The notes under the pieces were generated by a model. It was not told the DNA's origin. It made no database searches and saw only the letters and a program-made list of their open reading frames with translations. From assembly GCA_008828725.1 (NCBI GenBank), contig MEHQ01004467.1, positions 39,259 to 103,258 of the forward strand: 64,000 nucleotides of DNA, in the 5' to 3' direction. The stretch's first letter is position 1. Every line of letters begins with the position of its first letter. Positions 40,101 through 43,931 of the stretch are shown here, in pieces. The translations under genes and the position numbers were made by a program. Source of the DNA: Saccharina japonica. Taxonomy: Eukaryota > Sar > Phaeophyceae > Laminariales > Laminariaceae.

Positions 40101-40459
40101 AAACCAGAGGTACAGCAGGCAGCAGTATCGATGTACATAACGAATACACAGCAGTTTGTTATTGTAGTACTCGAACAATTTTTGACAGCGAGTAATACTA
40201 CGCTCGTATTCACGTTTTATCACGAGCAAATGCTTCGTTCAAAAACCAAGTTTTAGAACAGCCAAAGCTTTTGTGGACAAGTTACATCGAATTATAACGC
40301 AGAAGGGACACTTGCAGCGGTCATTATTACTATCAAGAGGTTTCATCTTGGGGGCACGCGTACCTTAGTAGCTACGCTCAACGCGTCCGCGCCCATAGCG
40401 CCCTTGCTCGCCGATAACGCCGCCAGGGGCAACATGCCCAGCACCAGGAGTCGAGACAT
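909..40459 (-). CDS. Secreted modular WSC / cysteine-rich protein gene, ten exons, 3' end outside window
   Basis: Ten exons joined by GT-AG introns give an open frame of at least 592 codons. Order by residue: signal peptide (1-~20), linker (33-76), CR1 (88-155), CR2 (168-235), CR3 (239-306), WSC1 (~322-405), acidic linker (~411-421), CR4 (425-483), WSC2 (~494-580). WSC domains are eight-cysteine modules named after yeast cell-wall stress sensors and generally thought to bind carbohydrate. The likely role is therefore extracellular or cell-wall glycan binding, possibly as the non-catalytic part of a larger enzyme whose catalytic domain lies beyond the left edge. Every domain-bordering junction except those inside WSC domains is phase 1, which permits exon shuffling and duplication. 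No transmembrane segment or catalytic domain is visible. The gene spans about 39.6 kb, mostly intron. Domain calls are firm; function is inferred. Confidence 0.88.
1160..1262 (-). mobile_element. LINE 3' scrap with C-rich tail
   Basis: Only the last ~90 bp of the LINE is left: the end of the coding region and the GCAAGCAACAAATTAGTACG trailer, followed (minus strand) by a run of C and CCCT repeats. It lies directly upstream of the exon 10 acceptor. Confidence 0.5.
1310..1575. repeat. Array of ATACTGCC / GGCAGTAT palindromes
   Basis: About nine half-sites ATACTGCC and GGCAGTAT alternate over 260 bp, pairing into imperfect palindromes such as ATACTGCCAGAA..GGGCAGTAT about every 40-50 bp. It lies in the intron between exons 9 and 10. 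It may be a degenerate satellite or a cluster of protein-binding sites; the sequence alone cannot decide. Confidence 0.6.
1653..1872. repeat. GAAT/GAAC tetranucleotide microsatellite
   Basis: About 55 copies of a 4-bp unit, mostly GAAT with GAAC blocks near both ends. The minus-strand reading (TTCA repeats) is open in several frames and gives spurious Ser-Phe-Ile-His ORFs. It sits 28 bp beyond the exon 9 donor. Confidence 0.9.
1900..2000 (-). CDS. Exon 9: first part of WSC domain 2
   Basis: This 101-nt exon enters in phase 1 (CAGCCCAG acceptor) and leaves in phase 0 (GTAAGT donor). It encodes residues 484-517 with VGCY opening the WSC domain, and mirrors exon 6 in phase and position. It is 18 nt shorter because it lacks the calcium-loop-like stretch. 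A TTCA/TTCG tetranucleotide microsatellite of about 220 bp begins within 40 nt of its donor. Confidence 0.86.
2105..2220 (-). mobile_element. LINE 3' scrap bounded by G/C runs
   Basis: Contains the minus-strand end GCGTGGTCAATGG..CAAGG..AAGGGAGTACGCCCC of the LINE. It is bounded on the left by GGGGGGGAGGGGG and on the right by a run of G at about 2,201-2,212. Confidence 0.45.
2221..3004. other. Intron sequence, no gene seen
   Basis: Part of the intron between exons 8 and 9. It is rich in short AGATCAT/GATCTA motifs (2,490-2,780). Near 2,930-2,990 lies a fragment of an element with the motif CGGCCATGCACGACATG next to G/C runs, seen again near 4.6, 57.1 and 61.6 kb. No exon-like segment was found. 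Confidence 0.5.
3005..3800 (-). mobile_element. LINE fragment: reverse-transcriptase C-terminal zinc-knuckle region
   Basis: Minus-strand frames give KRFPAIADRAV, then FLCPCGKAIDNSHIVGE and ISLLGVGT-like ends. This is the CxC..H..C knuckle typical of the region after the reverse transcriptase in non-LTR elements. Several frame changes show it is dead, and it is truncated at its 5' side. Near the 3' end a 25-bp segment (GGTCATTTGACCAACGACCA) is tandemly repeated three times. The 3' trailer matches the other LINE copies but is diverged. Confidence 0.6.
4203..4240. repeat. TA microsatellite beside the exon 8 donor
   Basis: An almost pure TA run of about 38 bp starting 18 nt downstream of the exon 8 splice donor. 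Confidence 0.85.
4259..4444 (-). CDS. Exon 8: cysteine module CR4
   Basis: This 186-nt, phase 1-1 exon encodes residues 422-483. It keeps all ten cysteines (CDGGIPGVQS, CC, CGIC, C, CC, C, APC). It is nine residues shorter than CR1 because the loop before the second CC pair shrinks to VGFGD. The acceptor is a tandem AAAGCAG: the downstream CAG is used here, and the upstream AAG would add one codon (end 4,447). The donor is GTGTGT, with a TA-repeat about 18 nt into the intron. Confidence 0.86.
4560..5275. repeat. Dispersed repeat with internal C runs
   Basis: Two similar segments (about 4,640-4,735 and 4,745-4,845) share GATCAAA.CAGG.CGACATG, ACGAAAAACTGAAAA and ATGGTCGGTACCCCC. They are followed by CACAATGTGAGCG and AAACGATGTTGAGAAAC motifs. 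A diverged relative lies at about 46,000-46,240. This looks like an old dispersed element, class unknown. Confidence 0.45.
5941..6230 (+). repeat. 32-bp minisatellite carrying nine CCAAT boxes
   Basis: CCAAT starts at 5956, 5988, 6020, 6052, 6084, 6116, 6142, 6174 and 6211; six of the eight spacings are exactly 32 bp. Units read roughly CCCTAACCCTGACCC then AAGCCAATCAG. A TATAAAA lies at about 6,190. It sits in the intron between exons 7 and 8, antisense to the gene. The CCCTAACCCT part also resembles degenerate telomere repeats. Confidence 0.85.
6281..6506 (-). CDS. Exon 7: second part of WSC domain 1 and acidic linker
   Basis: This 226-nt exon, phase 0 to 1, follows a TCTCGCCAG acceptor. 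It encodes residues 347-421 with the remaining seven WSC cysteines (LCFDTC, NECGCG, VC, EPC, TCGG) and the MGL core. A Thr/Asp-rich linker (DDDTTDDNVDE) then leads to CR4. The donor is the less usual GTGCGA. If unspliced, the frame stops nine codons later at 6,255, so a short isoform ending after WSC1 is possible. Confidence 0.87.
7019..7137 (-). CDS. Exon 6: first part of WSC domain 1
   Basis: This 119-nt exon enters in phase 1 after a GGGCTTAG acceptor and leaves in phase 0 at a GTAATG donor. It encodes residues 307-346 and supplies the opening WSC motif FRGCY (Cys325) and the segment AMTPE that leads into the next cysteine. Upstream of the motif is the acidic loop DKDGDGGIDGF, which resembles an EF-hand or dockerin calcium loop but has Phe where EF-hands place a Glu. 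Confidence 0.87.
7327..7412. repeat. 23-bp minisatellite
   Basis: Three to four copies of a 23-bp unit containing ACCCGGGTACACCTAGAGTA in the intron between exons 5 and 6. Confidence 0.85.
7928..8024. mobile_element. piggyBac-type MITE, palindromic variant
   Basis: TTAACCCTTTTAGGACTG and its near-complement CAGTTCTATAAGGGTTAA bound 97 bp in which the GTCCC..TTTTGGGGACAA segment is also inverted, so the whole element folds back on itself. It lies 94 bp from exon 5. Confidence 0.6.
8118..8330 (-). CDS. Exon 5: cysteine module CR3
   Basis: This 213-nt, phase 1-1 exon between a TTGCAG acceptor and a GTGAGT donor encodes residues 236-306. It has the same ten-cysteine pattern as CR1/CR2: CGNGIAGVRS, then CC, CGVCGGAGC, CC, C and AAPC. 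It differs from CR1 at many residues, including DNTH for DGSH before the second CC pair, so it stems from an older duplication. GC content is far above the flanking introns. Confidence 0.88.
8424..8449. repeat. 26-nt G run
   Basis: Uninterrupted run of 26 G on the plus strand, abutting the 3' end of the neighbouring LINE. Read on the LINE strand it is a poly(C) tail. Confidence 0.9.
8450..9208 (-). mobile_element. LINE 3' fragment with zinc knuckle and poly(C) tail
   Basis: The minus strand encodes an open 112-residue tail with the knuckle MCPCGKAIESRVHIVGECER and ends LRLERDAWSMVK, stop, then a 25-nt trailer GCAAGCAACAAATGAGTACG and the C run. Upstream minus-strand pieces read KRLPAIADKAV and WDSVVEKVWKEIG. 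It is 5'-truncated and no reverse-transcriptase core is present. The intact ORF tail suggests a younger copy than the one at 3.0 kb. Confidence 0.65.
9207..9226. repeat. G run with one ambiguous base
   Basis: A G homopolymer with an N at 9,209 marks the truncated 5' side of the LINE fragment. The N shows the run was not resolved in assembly. Confidence 0.9.
9227..11631. other. Intron sequence with degenerate repeats
   Basis: Part of the intron between exons 4 and 5; no exon-like segment seen. Contents: a piggyBac-type MITE relative near 9,360-9,420; a loose tandem repeat at ~10,250-10,450 (GTTTGAAGTC about every 75 bp); a second at ~10,840-10,970 (GACTCTAG / GGGATGCTGTG); and a copy of the ATCCGACAATGTGCAGC dispersed element at 11,308-11,460. 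Confidence 0.5.
9788..9884. mobile_element. piggyBac-type MITE, copy 3
   Basis: Left end TTAACCCCTTAAGAACTTAAG with a short internal duplication of AAGAACTTAAGAACTG; the right end GGGTCAA is decayed from GGGTTAA. Confidence 0.55.
11632..11973 (-). mobile_element. tRNA-derived SINE S1, left boundary of duplication copy A
   Basis: On the minus strand the element begins with a tRNA-like head. GCCCCGGTAGAGTAGTGG resembles a pol III A box and GGATCGAATCCC matches a B box. The body carries TCAGCACTTTC and TCTGAGTTACGA motifs, and it ends GGGATGG and an A-rich tail (T run at 11,632-11,649 on the plus strand). Length is ~340 bp. It has the same orientation as S2 and S3. Confidence 0.75.
13129..13372. 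mobile_element. Two abutting TA-flanked MITEs
   Basis: The first runs from TATTACGGGC to about 13,235 (GATTACTAATAC). The second runs from ACGGAGAACCATA at 13,235 to TTTACCATGTTTCCCCGTAA and has a run of 16 T inside its left end. Both carry the family core ATTTGGTCC / GGACCAAATATTG. Confidence 0.5.
13532..14749. repeat. Three tandem copies of a 406-bp unit
   Basis: Units start at 13,532, 13,938 and 14,344 and are almost identical. The sister block has one unit (24,395-24,800). The short ORFs seen in each unit are repeated simply because the unit is; they show no recognisable domain. Confidence 0.93.
14832..15088. mobile_element. Compound MITE, CCACTCTGTCCG family
   Basis: Outer ends TACCACTCTGTCCGAAAA and TTTTCGGTCAGAGTGGTA are inverted. 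Inside is a further unit with GTCCCACTCTGG and CCGTTC..GAACG pairing, so at least two elements are nested. Copies occur at 39.8, 40.6, 42.4, 52.1, 53.3, 55.4 and 56.9 kb. Confidence 0.6.
15089..16483. other. Intron sequence beside exon 4
   Basis: A 175-codon plus-strand ORF (15,118-15,645) is present in both duplicate copies. It has no recognisable domain and is about what chance allows, so I do not call it a gene. A short GTCA microsatellite (15,177-15,205) and two SINE scraps in opposite orientation (16,115-16,150 and 16,345-16,400) are also here. Confidence 0.4.
16484..16723 (-). CDS. Exon 4: cysteine module CR2 (duplicate copy A)
   Basis: Nucleotide-identical to exon 3, including both splice sites and the three in-frame acceptors, at a shift of 10,051 bp. 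Because the exon is phase-symmetric (1-1, 240 nt), its duplication lengthens the protein by 80 residues without disturbing the frame. Whether both copies are used in one transcript cannot be told from the sequence: skipping either also keeps the frame. Confidence 0.85.
16892..17185 (-). mobile_element. Two LINE 3' scraps with C tails, in repeated context
   Basis: Minus-strand LINE trailers (GGCAAGCAACAAAT..GTAC then a C run) end at 16,892 and 17,134. They lie in a locally repeated ~220-bp segment (AAACAAGGTGCCCAATCA motif, five times between 16,790 and 17,250). The same arrangement appears at 26,943-27,236. Confidence 0.5.
17186..18954. other. Intron sequence with a local triple repeat
   Basis: From 17,412 to 17,652 the motif AGCTTTGTGACCACAG and CACTGGGTG recur three times; these relate to the AC-tailed dispersed element seen at 38.5 and 45.2 kb. 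GATCTCGTCGAGAT-type palindromes cluster at 18,430-18,520. No exon-like segment is seen. Confidence 0.45.
18955..19279. repeat. 162-bp tandem repeat, two copies
   Basis: CAAGCCCATTCACTAATGC starts at 18,955 and again at 19,117; the two units differ at roughly one position in ten. The same pair is at 29,006-29,330 in the sister block, so it predates the large duplication. Confidence 0.9.
19861..20037 (-). mobile_element. 5'-truncated SINE
   Basis: SINE 3' half (TCCATCCCGTTTATTG to GTCGACTTGCGTCGGATG on the plus strand) without the tRNA head. It has the same family body as S1 but is more diverged. Copied at 29,912-30,088. Confidence 0.65.
20539..20690 (+). repeat. Polypurine G/A tract
   Basis: About 150 bp of almost pure purine (GGGA repeats with G runs of up to 13). 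It could form G-quadruplex or triplex structures. The sister copy (32,206-32,318) is 38 bp shorter. Confidence 0.9.
21370..21469. mobile_element. piggyBac-type MITE in block Y
   Basis: AGAACTGAAAAAAATGTCCC and GACCAGTTCTTAAG ends, with the left TTAA preserved and the right decayed to TTCA. The duplicate is at 32,999-33,098. Confidence 0.55.
21588..22488. repeat. Block Z, copy 1
   Basis: Identical or nearly so to 30,768-31,668 (shift 9,180 bp). It ends directly in SINE S2, as the other copy ends in S3. No exon-like segment inside. Confidence 0.9.
22489..22836 (-). mobile_element. tRNA-derived SINE S2, apparently chimeric, at the duplication junction
   Basis: Joins Z (left) to X copy B (right). 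At 22,569-22,584 it reads like S3 (CAGATCCGG, AAAGTA); from 22,627 on it reads like S1 (GCATTTTTATCG, GAAGGTTT). One site near 22,553 (CCTGG) is S1-like and conflicts. The best explanation is a crossover between two SINEs within about 22,585-22,627. Confidence 0.7.
23992..24235. mobile_element. Copy of the paired TA-flanked MITEs
   Basis: Duplicate of the pair at 13,129-13,372, carried along in block X. Confidence 0.5.
24395..24800. repeat. Single 406-bp unit
   Basis: The only copy of the unit in block X copy B. Near 24,525 it reads AATTTAAGCCGAC where all three copy-A units read AATTGAAGGCGAC. The copy-A units therefore expanded from one founder after the blocks separated, or were homogenised. 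Confidence 0.9.
24883..25139. mobile_element. Copy of the compound CCACTCTG MITE
   Basis: Duplicate of 14,832-15,088 with one visible difference (ATTCATGACTG for ATTCATTACTG). Confidence 0.6.
26535..26774 (-). CDS. Exon 3: cysteine module CR1 (duplicate copy B)
   Basis: This 240-nt, phase 1-1 exon encodes ten cysteines in the order C, CC, C, C, C, CC, C, C, with signature pieces CGDGIAGVRS, CGVCGGEGC and ETGEAPC. It ends at a GTGAGT donor. Three AAG acceptors lie in the same frame at 26,774, 26,762 and 26,747. Only the first adds the peptide LLQARDLQ, so the true start is uncertain by 27 nt. The exon is identical to exon 4 because both lie in the duplicated block X. The module resembles CR3 and CR4 in this gene. 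I cannot assign it a named family; five disulfides in a secreted domain is an inference. Confidence 0.88.
26943..27236 (-). mobile_element. Copies of the two LINE 3' scraps
   Basis: Block-X duplicates of the scraps at 16,892-17,185. Confidence 0.5.
29006..29330. repeat. 162-bp tandem repeat, sister copy
   Basis: Duplicate of the pair at 18,955-19,279. Confidence 0.9.
29912..30088 (-). mobile_element. 5'-truncated SINE, sister copy
   Basis: Duplicate of the fragment at 19,861-20,037, with one T/A difference in the T-rich flank. Confidence 0.65.
30398..30767. other. 370-bp segment unique to copy B
   Basis: Lies between X and Z in copy B, where copy A has block Y. It ends in a hairpin: TGCCGCCTGCCCT at ~30,656 and its complement AGGGCAGGCGGCA at ~30,762, around a T-rich loop. 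The right arm overlaps the first bases of block Z. Origin unknown; it may be the end of a foldback element. Confidence 0.55.
30768..31668. repeat. Block Z, copy 2
   Basis: Second copy of 21,588-22,488; ends in SINE S3. Confidence 0.9.
31669..32011 (-). mobile_element. tRNA-derived SINE S3, between Z and Y
   Basis: Complete family member, with head at the right (GGATCGAATCCC B box on the minus strand) and T run at the left. It is distinguished from S1 by CCTAGTCG, CAGATCCGG, AAAGTAGG and GAAGATTT. Its head end abuts block Y exactly. Confidence 0.75.
32013..33220. repeat. Block Y, copy 2
   Basis: Second copy of 20,346-21,587. It continues past the point where copy 1 breaks, into the dispersed repeat at 33,130-33,415, so this copy keeps the original right-hand context. 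Confidence 0.88.
33130..33415. repeat. ~285-bp dispersed repeat (partner inverted at 44.86-45.13 kb)
   Basis: Shares AACAGCTGTGAGCTCGAGGA, GCGTACTTACGGATTTTAT, TGTAGGATGTACATCCCGTA and CTATAGTGTTCCGACGAG, in order, with the reverse complement of 44,860-45,130. A third partial copy lies near 37,150-37,225. Class unknown. Confidence 0.7.
33416..34632. other. Intron sequence left of exon 2
   Basis: Holds a scrap of the AC-tailed element (33,440-33,500), a minus-oriented copy of the CATCCGACAATGTGCAGC element (34,045-34,160), and a loose tandem repeat at 34,430-34,570 (AGTCGGCT..TAGCCAGCTA every ~58 bp). No exon-like segment is seen. Confidence 0.45.
34633..34762 (-). CDS. Exon 2: low-complexity polar linker
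   Basis: This exon is 130 nt, enters in phase 0 after a GTGTGCAG acceptor and leaves in phase 1 at a GTGAGT donor. It encodes residues 33-76, a cysteine-free stretch rich in Asn, Gln, Gly and charged residues with the segment GVGWWSAANAQNEDT. It joins the signal peptide to the cysteine modules. Its phase (0 to 1) is exactly what exon 1 and CR1 need, which is the main support for a segment with no recognisable domain. Confidence 0.75.
34880..35055. repeat. Array of small hairpins (TTTTTGCC..GGCAAA)
   Basis: Five units of TTTTTGCCTTCTGAGGCAAA type at about 34,889, 34,931, 34,963, 35,003 and 35,033. Each is a short palindrome TTGCC/GGCAA. The spacing is irregular (30-42 bp). It lies 120 bp inside the intron upstream of exon 2. 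Confidence 0.75.
36426..36516. mobile_element. piggyBac-type MITE
   Basis: TTAACCCATTCAGAACTG left end is complete; the right end reads CAGTTCTTAAAGGGGTTGA, one base from TTAA. Confidence 0.6.
38303..38387. mobile_element. piggyBac-type MITE, opposite orientation
   Basis: The right end CAGTTCTGAATGGGTTAA is intact; the left end is worn (CTCAAGAACCGGTCC). Confidence 0.55.
38455..38580 (-). mobile_element. Short element ending in an AC microsatellite
   Basis: Contains GCCGTAGTTTTGTGACCACA, GATGAAGAATCGGCACGG, ACTGGGTGTGCTGGATGTCG and GGTTGAATGTGAAG, then a CA run. The same order is found at 44,240-44,385, 45,183-45,320 and 54,908-54,985, with tails of different length. Copies differ in how far they extend at the other end, as in retroposons primed at the microsatellite end. 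Confidence 0.55.
39787..39873. mobile_element. CCACTCTG-family MITE
   Basis: Ends GCACTCTTGTCCGGAAATGT and ATATTTCCGGACAGAACGGT are inverted. A related half-element lies at 40,027-40,065. Confidence 0.5.
40364..40459 (-). CDS. Exon 1: start codon and signal peptide
   Basis: This 96-nt exon starts with ATG at 40,459 and encodes 32 residues. They begin MSRLLVLGMLPLAALSA: a basic residue at position 3, a hydrophobic core and small residues suited to signal peptidase cleavage near residues 17-22. It ends in phase 0 at a GTACGC donor (40,363 downward). The start is chosen because the upstream frame runs into non-coding sequence and the signal peptide suits the cysteine-rich domains that follow. 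A TCTGACAG acceptor sits at 40,498, so the 5' leader may itself be spliced. Confidence 0.85.
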
Positions 40460-40648
40460 GATCACCACACGTGGCTCGAGTTCGATTACCTGCCTGCCTG
40501 TCAGAAGAGAAACGAAAGTGATAAAAAAAATGTGATGAAATTATGCTGATTGTGGCGCCGTCTCATACATATAAATATGTTGGTGATGGTTTTCATACTG
40601 TTGTGTCAGCGAAGCACAGAGGGGAAGGCAGGCATATATACCGACATT

Positions 40649-40736
40649 ACACCATTTTGGGCTTTAATGTAGGGACCGTTCGAATATAAAAATGGGGACC
40701 ACACGGTTCTTATATTTACGTCCATCATGAATGGTA
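40649..40736. mobile_element. CCACTCTG-family MITE, diverged
   Basis: CACCATTTTGGGC / GTCCATCATGAATGGTA ends with the family's GACCGTTCGAATAT inner motif. Confidence 0.4.
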
Positions 40737-41833
40737 TTAACAAAGCACGGATGAAAGAAAAATCAAGTTGCAGATACGAGAGGTGCTTGGTTCTTGGTTC
40801 ATATTTCGAGGAAATAAAGAAAATTCGAAATTTAAGGAACCATGGAGGCAATCTTACTCTTGCAATCTGAAGATGTCCATCCTTGATTGAGACCATAACC
40901 TTGCCAGGTACATTAAAAGTAGTACAGAAAGTCTAGAATAAATGGGTGGAGCTTTCCGCTAGCCGCCGGAAAAACAAGCGCCATATTTTTTTAGATTTTG
41001 AAGCGAAGGGGCGTCTAGGAAACGAGTACACATCACCATAGTGCGATACATACTGCTGCTGTACCTCTGATACCACCAGTCTGTGTCTGTCTGCAGTTTG
41101 TGGCTCCAAATAATCTTAGTCCTAAAGCGGAGCGCCGCCAAGCTTGTGCTCTCATGCTCAGGAGAGAGAGAGGCAAGCTTGCATGACTGCGTGCTAGCTA
41201 TGCCCTTGCCTGCTACCTATCCCGCGGGTGCACACGGAATAATAGACACACACACACGTCTTTTGCGTACGAAGACGGCCGAGGTCTTCGTGCGCGGAGG
41301 GCCTTTTGCTTTGCGCTTTTTTTATCTAGAAAACAAACACAAAAGTCGAGATATAAATAGGCGACTCATATTACACAGGTAGCACTCGTAGTGATGATGG
41401 TTCCCCGTGCTTTAGCATGTGGAGGGAGGAGGATGGGCAAAGCACCAGCCGTATGGGTGGGCAAAGCACCCCTATCGGTGAGGCATGCGATGCAATCGCG
41501 TGCATATGTGTACCCGTAGCAGTGAGAGGTCTCTCAGCATGTGGCCGTGGCTATTCGGCCAGCTCTCCCCTCTCTTCGCGCGGACGCAAAAGGAAATCGA
41601 AACACACAATGTCAAGACAAGACATAAATTGTTTGCGAAATATAGAGGCCACAGCACGAAGAGCTCTGCCCTCTCCACCCTATACTAAACGAAGTACGAT
41701 AACAAAGAAAGGGGGGTTTCTGAGCTTCATCGTCGAAAAAAGCAGCAGCAGCAACAGCAGCAGCAGGCAGCGCAACAAGCAGCAGCGGAAGCCCGGCTGC
41801 AAATAAACCCACTCACACTCACTCGCCACTCAC

Positions 41834-41950
41834 CTGCTTGAGATGCTGTGCTTGATCCTGTGTGCTCGATCGCTTATTCCGTGGCAACTGCCGTATTCCC
41901 AACGCTGCCAGCTTGTTTTCCCAAAGTCAGTGCTACGAAGTAAAAAGGGG
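41834..41950 (-). other. Candidate non-coding first exon of the WSC gene (5' end unknown)
   Basis: A strong donor (CAAGCAG then GTGAGT) lies at 41,834/41,833, and a TCTGACAG acceptor lies at 40,498, 38 nt upstream of the start codon. Together they would remove a 1.3-kb leader intron. The sequence to the right (41,834 to ~42,060) is open on the minus strand but does not look like protein. I see no convincing TATA box. This is an inference from splice-site quality and position only. Confidence 0.3.
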
Positions 41951-43459
41951 CGAGTGGATGATGATGACGGGGGGTGTGTGCTGAGTGCTGAGAAGCTGAG
42001 AAGCAGCAAAAAAAGCAGATGCGCCCGCGCGTTTAATACGAGGTTAGTTATCAGCCTATCAGCGTTGCCGTGCGTTGTGTGTTGTGTGACGGTCTTCCCG
42101 CGCTGCAGTATGCGACCGACCGTACGAGACGCGTATGATGAAATGTAGTGATACGCATATACGCGCATACGGTAGTCTATTCTCGAGTTGTCAAGATGCA
42201 AATCAAAGAACAGATATCATTCTCGCACGCGTATCTTTTTCGCATTTTTTTAGTTATCTTCTTTGTACGAAAATGTAAGATCTTTGACTCATTATTTTTC
42301 AATATTAATGTTCCTTACGTACCCGTACAGAATGGCACGTGTACTACGGCTTATCCATCACATCGAAAAGTTACACCACTCTATCCGAAAATATAATAAT
42401 ATATTTTATATTTACAGAGTATATAAGTGATTATTATATTTACGGACACAGTGGTAAGATTTTTGTCGCGACACAAAACGATCCCGAAGCGCGTCCGTTG
42501 CTGTCAAAATGTCGAAAACAAAATCTGTTCTGATTTCTGATAGTTTTCGGCCAAGTTGCGTCTGTGTCTGTGTTCTGTCTGGTGTTTGGTGTATGGTGTG
42601 GGTGTTGGTGCTGCAGCTGTGGGCACGTGGGCTATGCTGCTGTGCTGATGCGAACACTATTGTGCTGCTTTGCTACTCTGCTGGCTTGCGCTAAACGTAC
42701 CGCAGATCGTATAGTACCGCGAGGATTCGAGGATCTTGAACGTATCCTACAGAAATATATAAGAGTAAGTATTGTCCATAACAACACCGAACACACAAAA
42801 AAAAAAGCATCAACGGAATGTGATGTACCAGAGGGTATGATAGAGAGAAAATAACAAAAACCACAACTAATAATAACAACATAATAACTGCTGGAGATCT
42901 TGTGTTGTCGAAACTCGTCTGTAAATAAGATATACTCGTCGTACGTATGGCAAGCCAGTAGATATAGATATCTACGAGATGCCGTGAGTGTGTCAGAGTA
43001 TATTATGTACGGGGTATTGTGCACGATACGTATGGTTTGATATATTTTGCAGAAAGACGAAGAGAAAAATTTCATGCACGTAATATCCCGGCTCTCTGTT
43101 AGCGGTGGCGCGGTTGCTCGTTGTTGGCGGTGTCGTTGTTCTTGTTGTAACATTAACAACATTATTAATTAGCATTATTGTTGTTGTTTTGGTTTCATTC
43201 GCTTGGCCATGACTATCATCATAATAATAGTGATGACGATGACGATGGCGATGGATGATTGATGATCGAACATCATCAATAATGATTGACCTGACCGATG
43301 CAACGATAATTATTGTGTGATAAGTGTGCGTGTTCTTTACGATTCTCTGGTGGCTCTAGCACTTTTGTGACCACGGGCTGTGATCTTGCTAGATCAGACT
43401 ATAATAGGGATTAGCAACTGAAAGGAGACAACAACAACAACAACAACAACAATACGCAC
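41951..43459. other. Upstream region of the WSC gene
   Basis: No coding exon is recognised. One MITE lies here (42,372-42,456). Short TGTTGT and GATGAC repeats occupy 43,080-43,270 and an ACA repeat ends at 43,451. If the leader exon at 41,834 is right, the promoter should lie in the first few hundred bases of this stretch; I see no clear core element. Confidence 0.35.
42372..42456. mobile_element. CCACTCTG-family MITE
   Basis: ACACCACTCTATCCGAAAAT and TTTACGGACACAGTGGTA ends around an AT-rich 40-bp core. Confidence 0.55.
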
Positions 43460-43931
43460 TTTTTTTTCCCCATCCCATTTATTATCTTCGCCCTTCCTTT
43501 CTCTCTCTTCTTGTCTTTCCTATTAATAGTCGTAACTCAGATCCATCCGGGGTCACAAAGTAGGCTCTTCTCCCTCCTCCCCCTACGGTTCCTGCCTTGC
43601 ATTTTTATCGCGAGAAGATTCCAGCACTTTCTTCCCTCGTCGACTTGCGTCGGATTCCGCCTACCCACGCCGCGAAGGCGCTCTCAGCAATCGGTTCCTT
43701 TTTATTTTTTTAAATAAAGGCAAAATCTCTCACCACGGTGGGATTCGATCTTGGGTACCAAATTGCAATGATGATAGTATTACGGGGGAGCATAGTAAAT
43801 AGGACCTACCGTGCACACAAAAACCTATATATTTACCTATTTTTACTAACAATATTTGGTCCTATTTACTATGGTCCTCCGTAATAGTAGTCTTTGAAGC
43901 TGACGACTACTCTACTACCGGGGCGACCGGC
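43460..43931 (-). mobile_element. tRNA-derived SINE interrupted by a MITE
   Basis: SINE with body and head as in S1. Between the B-box region (GGATTCGATC..GGGTACC at 43,741-43,760) and the rest of the head (AGTCTTTGAAGCTGAC from 43,889) it is split by a 109-bp insertion. A few extra bases (AAATTGCAATGATGA) precede the insertion. Confidence 0.75.
43778..43886. mobile_element. TA-flanked MITE nested in a SINE head
   Basis: TATTACGGGGGAGCATAGTA and TACTATGGTCCTCCGTAATA ends, TA on both sides, with core TAACAATATTTGGTCC. The nesting shows this family moved after the SINE had inserted. Confidence 0.75.

Larger units (their letters stand above)
35056..40363. other. Large first coding intron, repeats and one GC-rich island
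   Basis: Besides the MITEs listed separately, 36,680-36,940 is a CpG-rich island, open on the plus strand for about 75 codons (RVFWWRFVYYERMRVSN) and partly on the minus. I recognise no domain. AC-tailed element copies lie at 38,455-38,580 (minus) and 39,070-39,200 (plus sense). Elsewhere the sequence is AT-rich and shows no exon. Confidence 0.4.
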
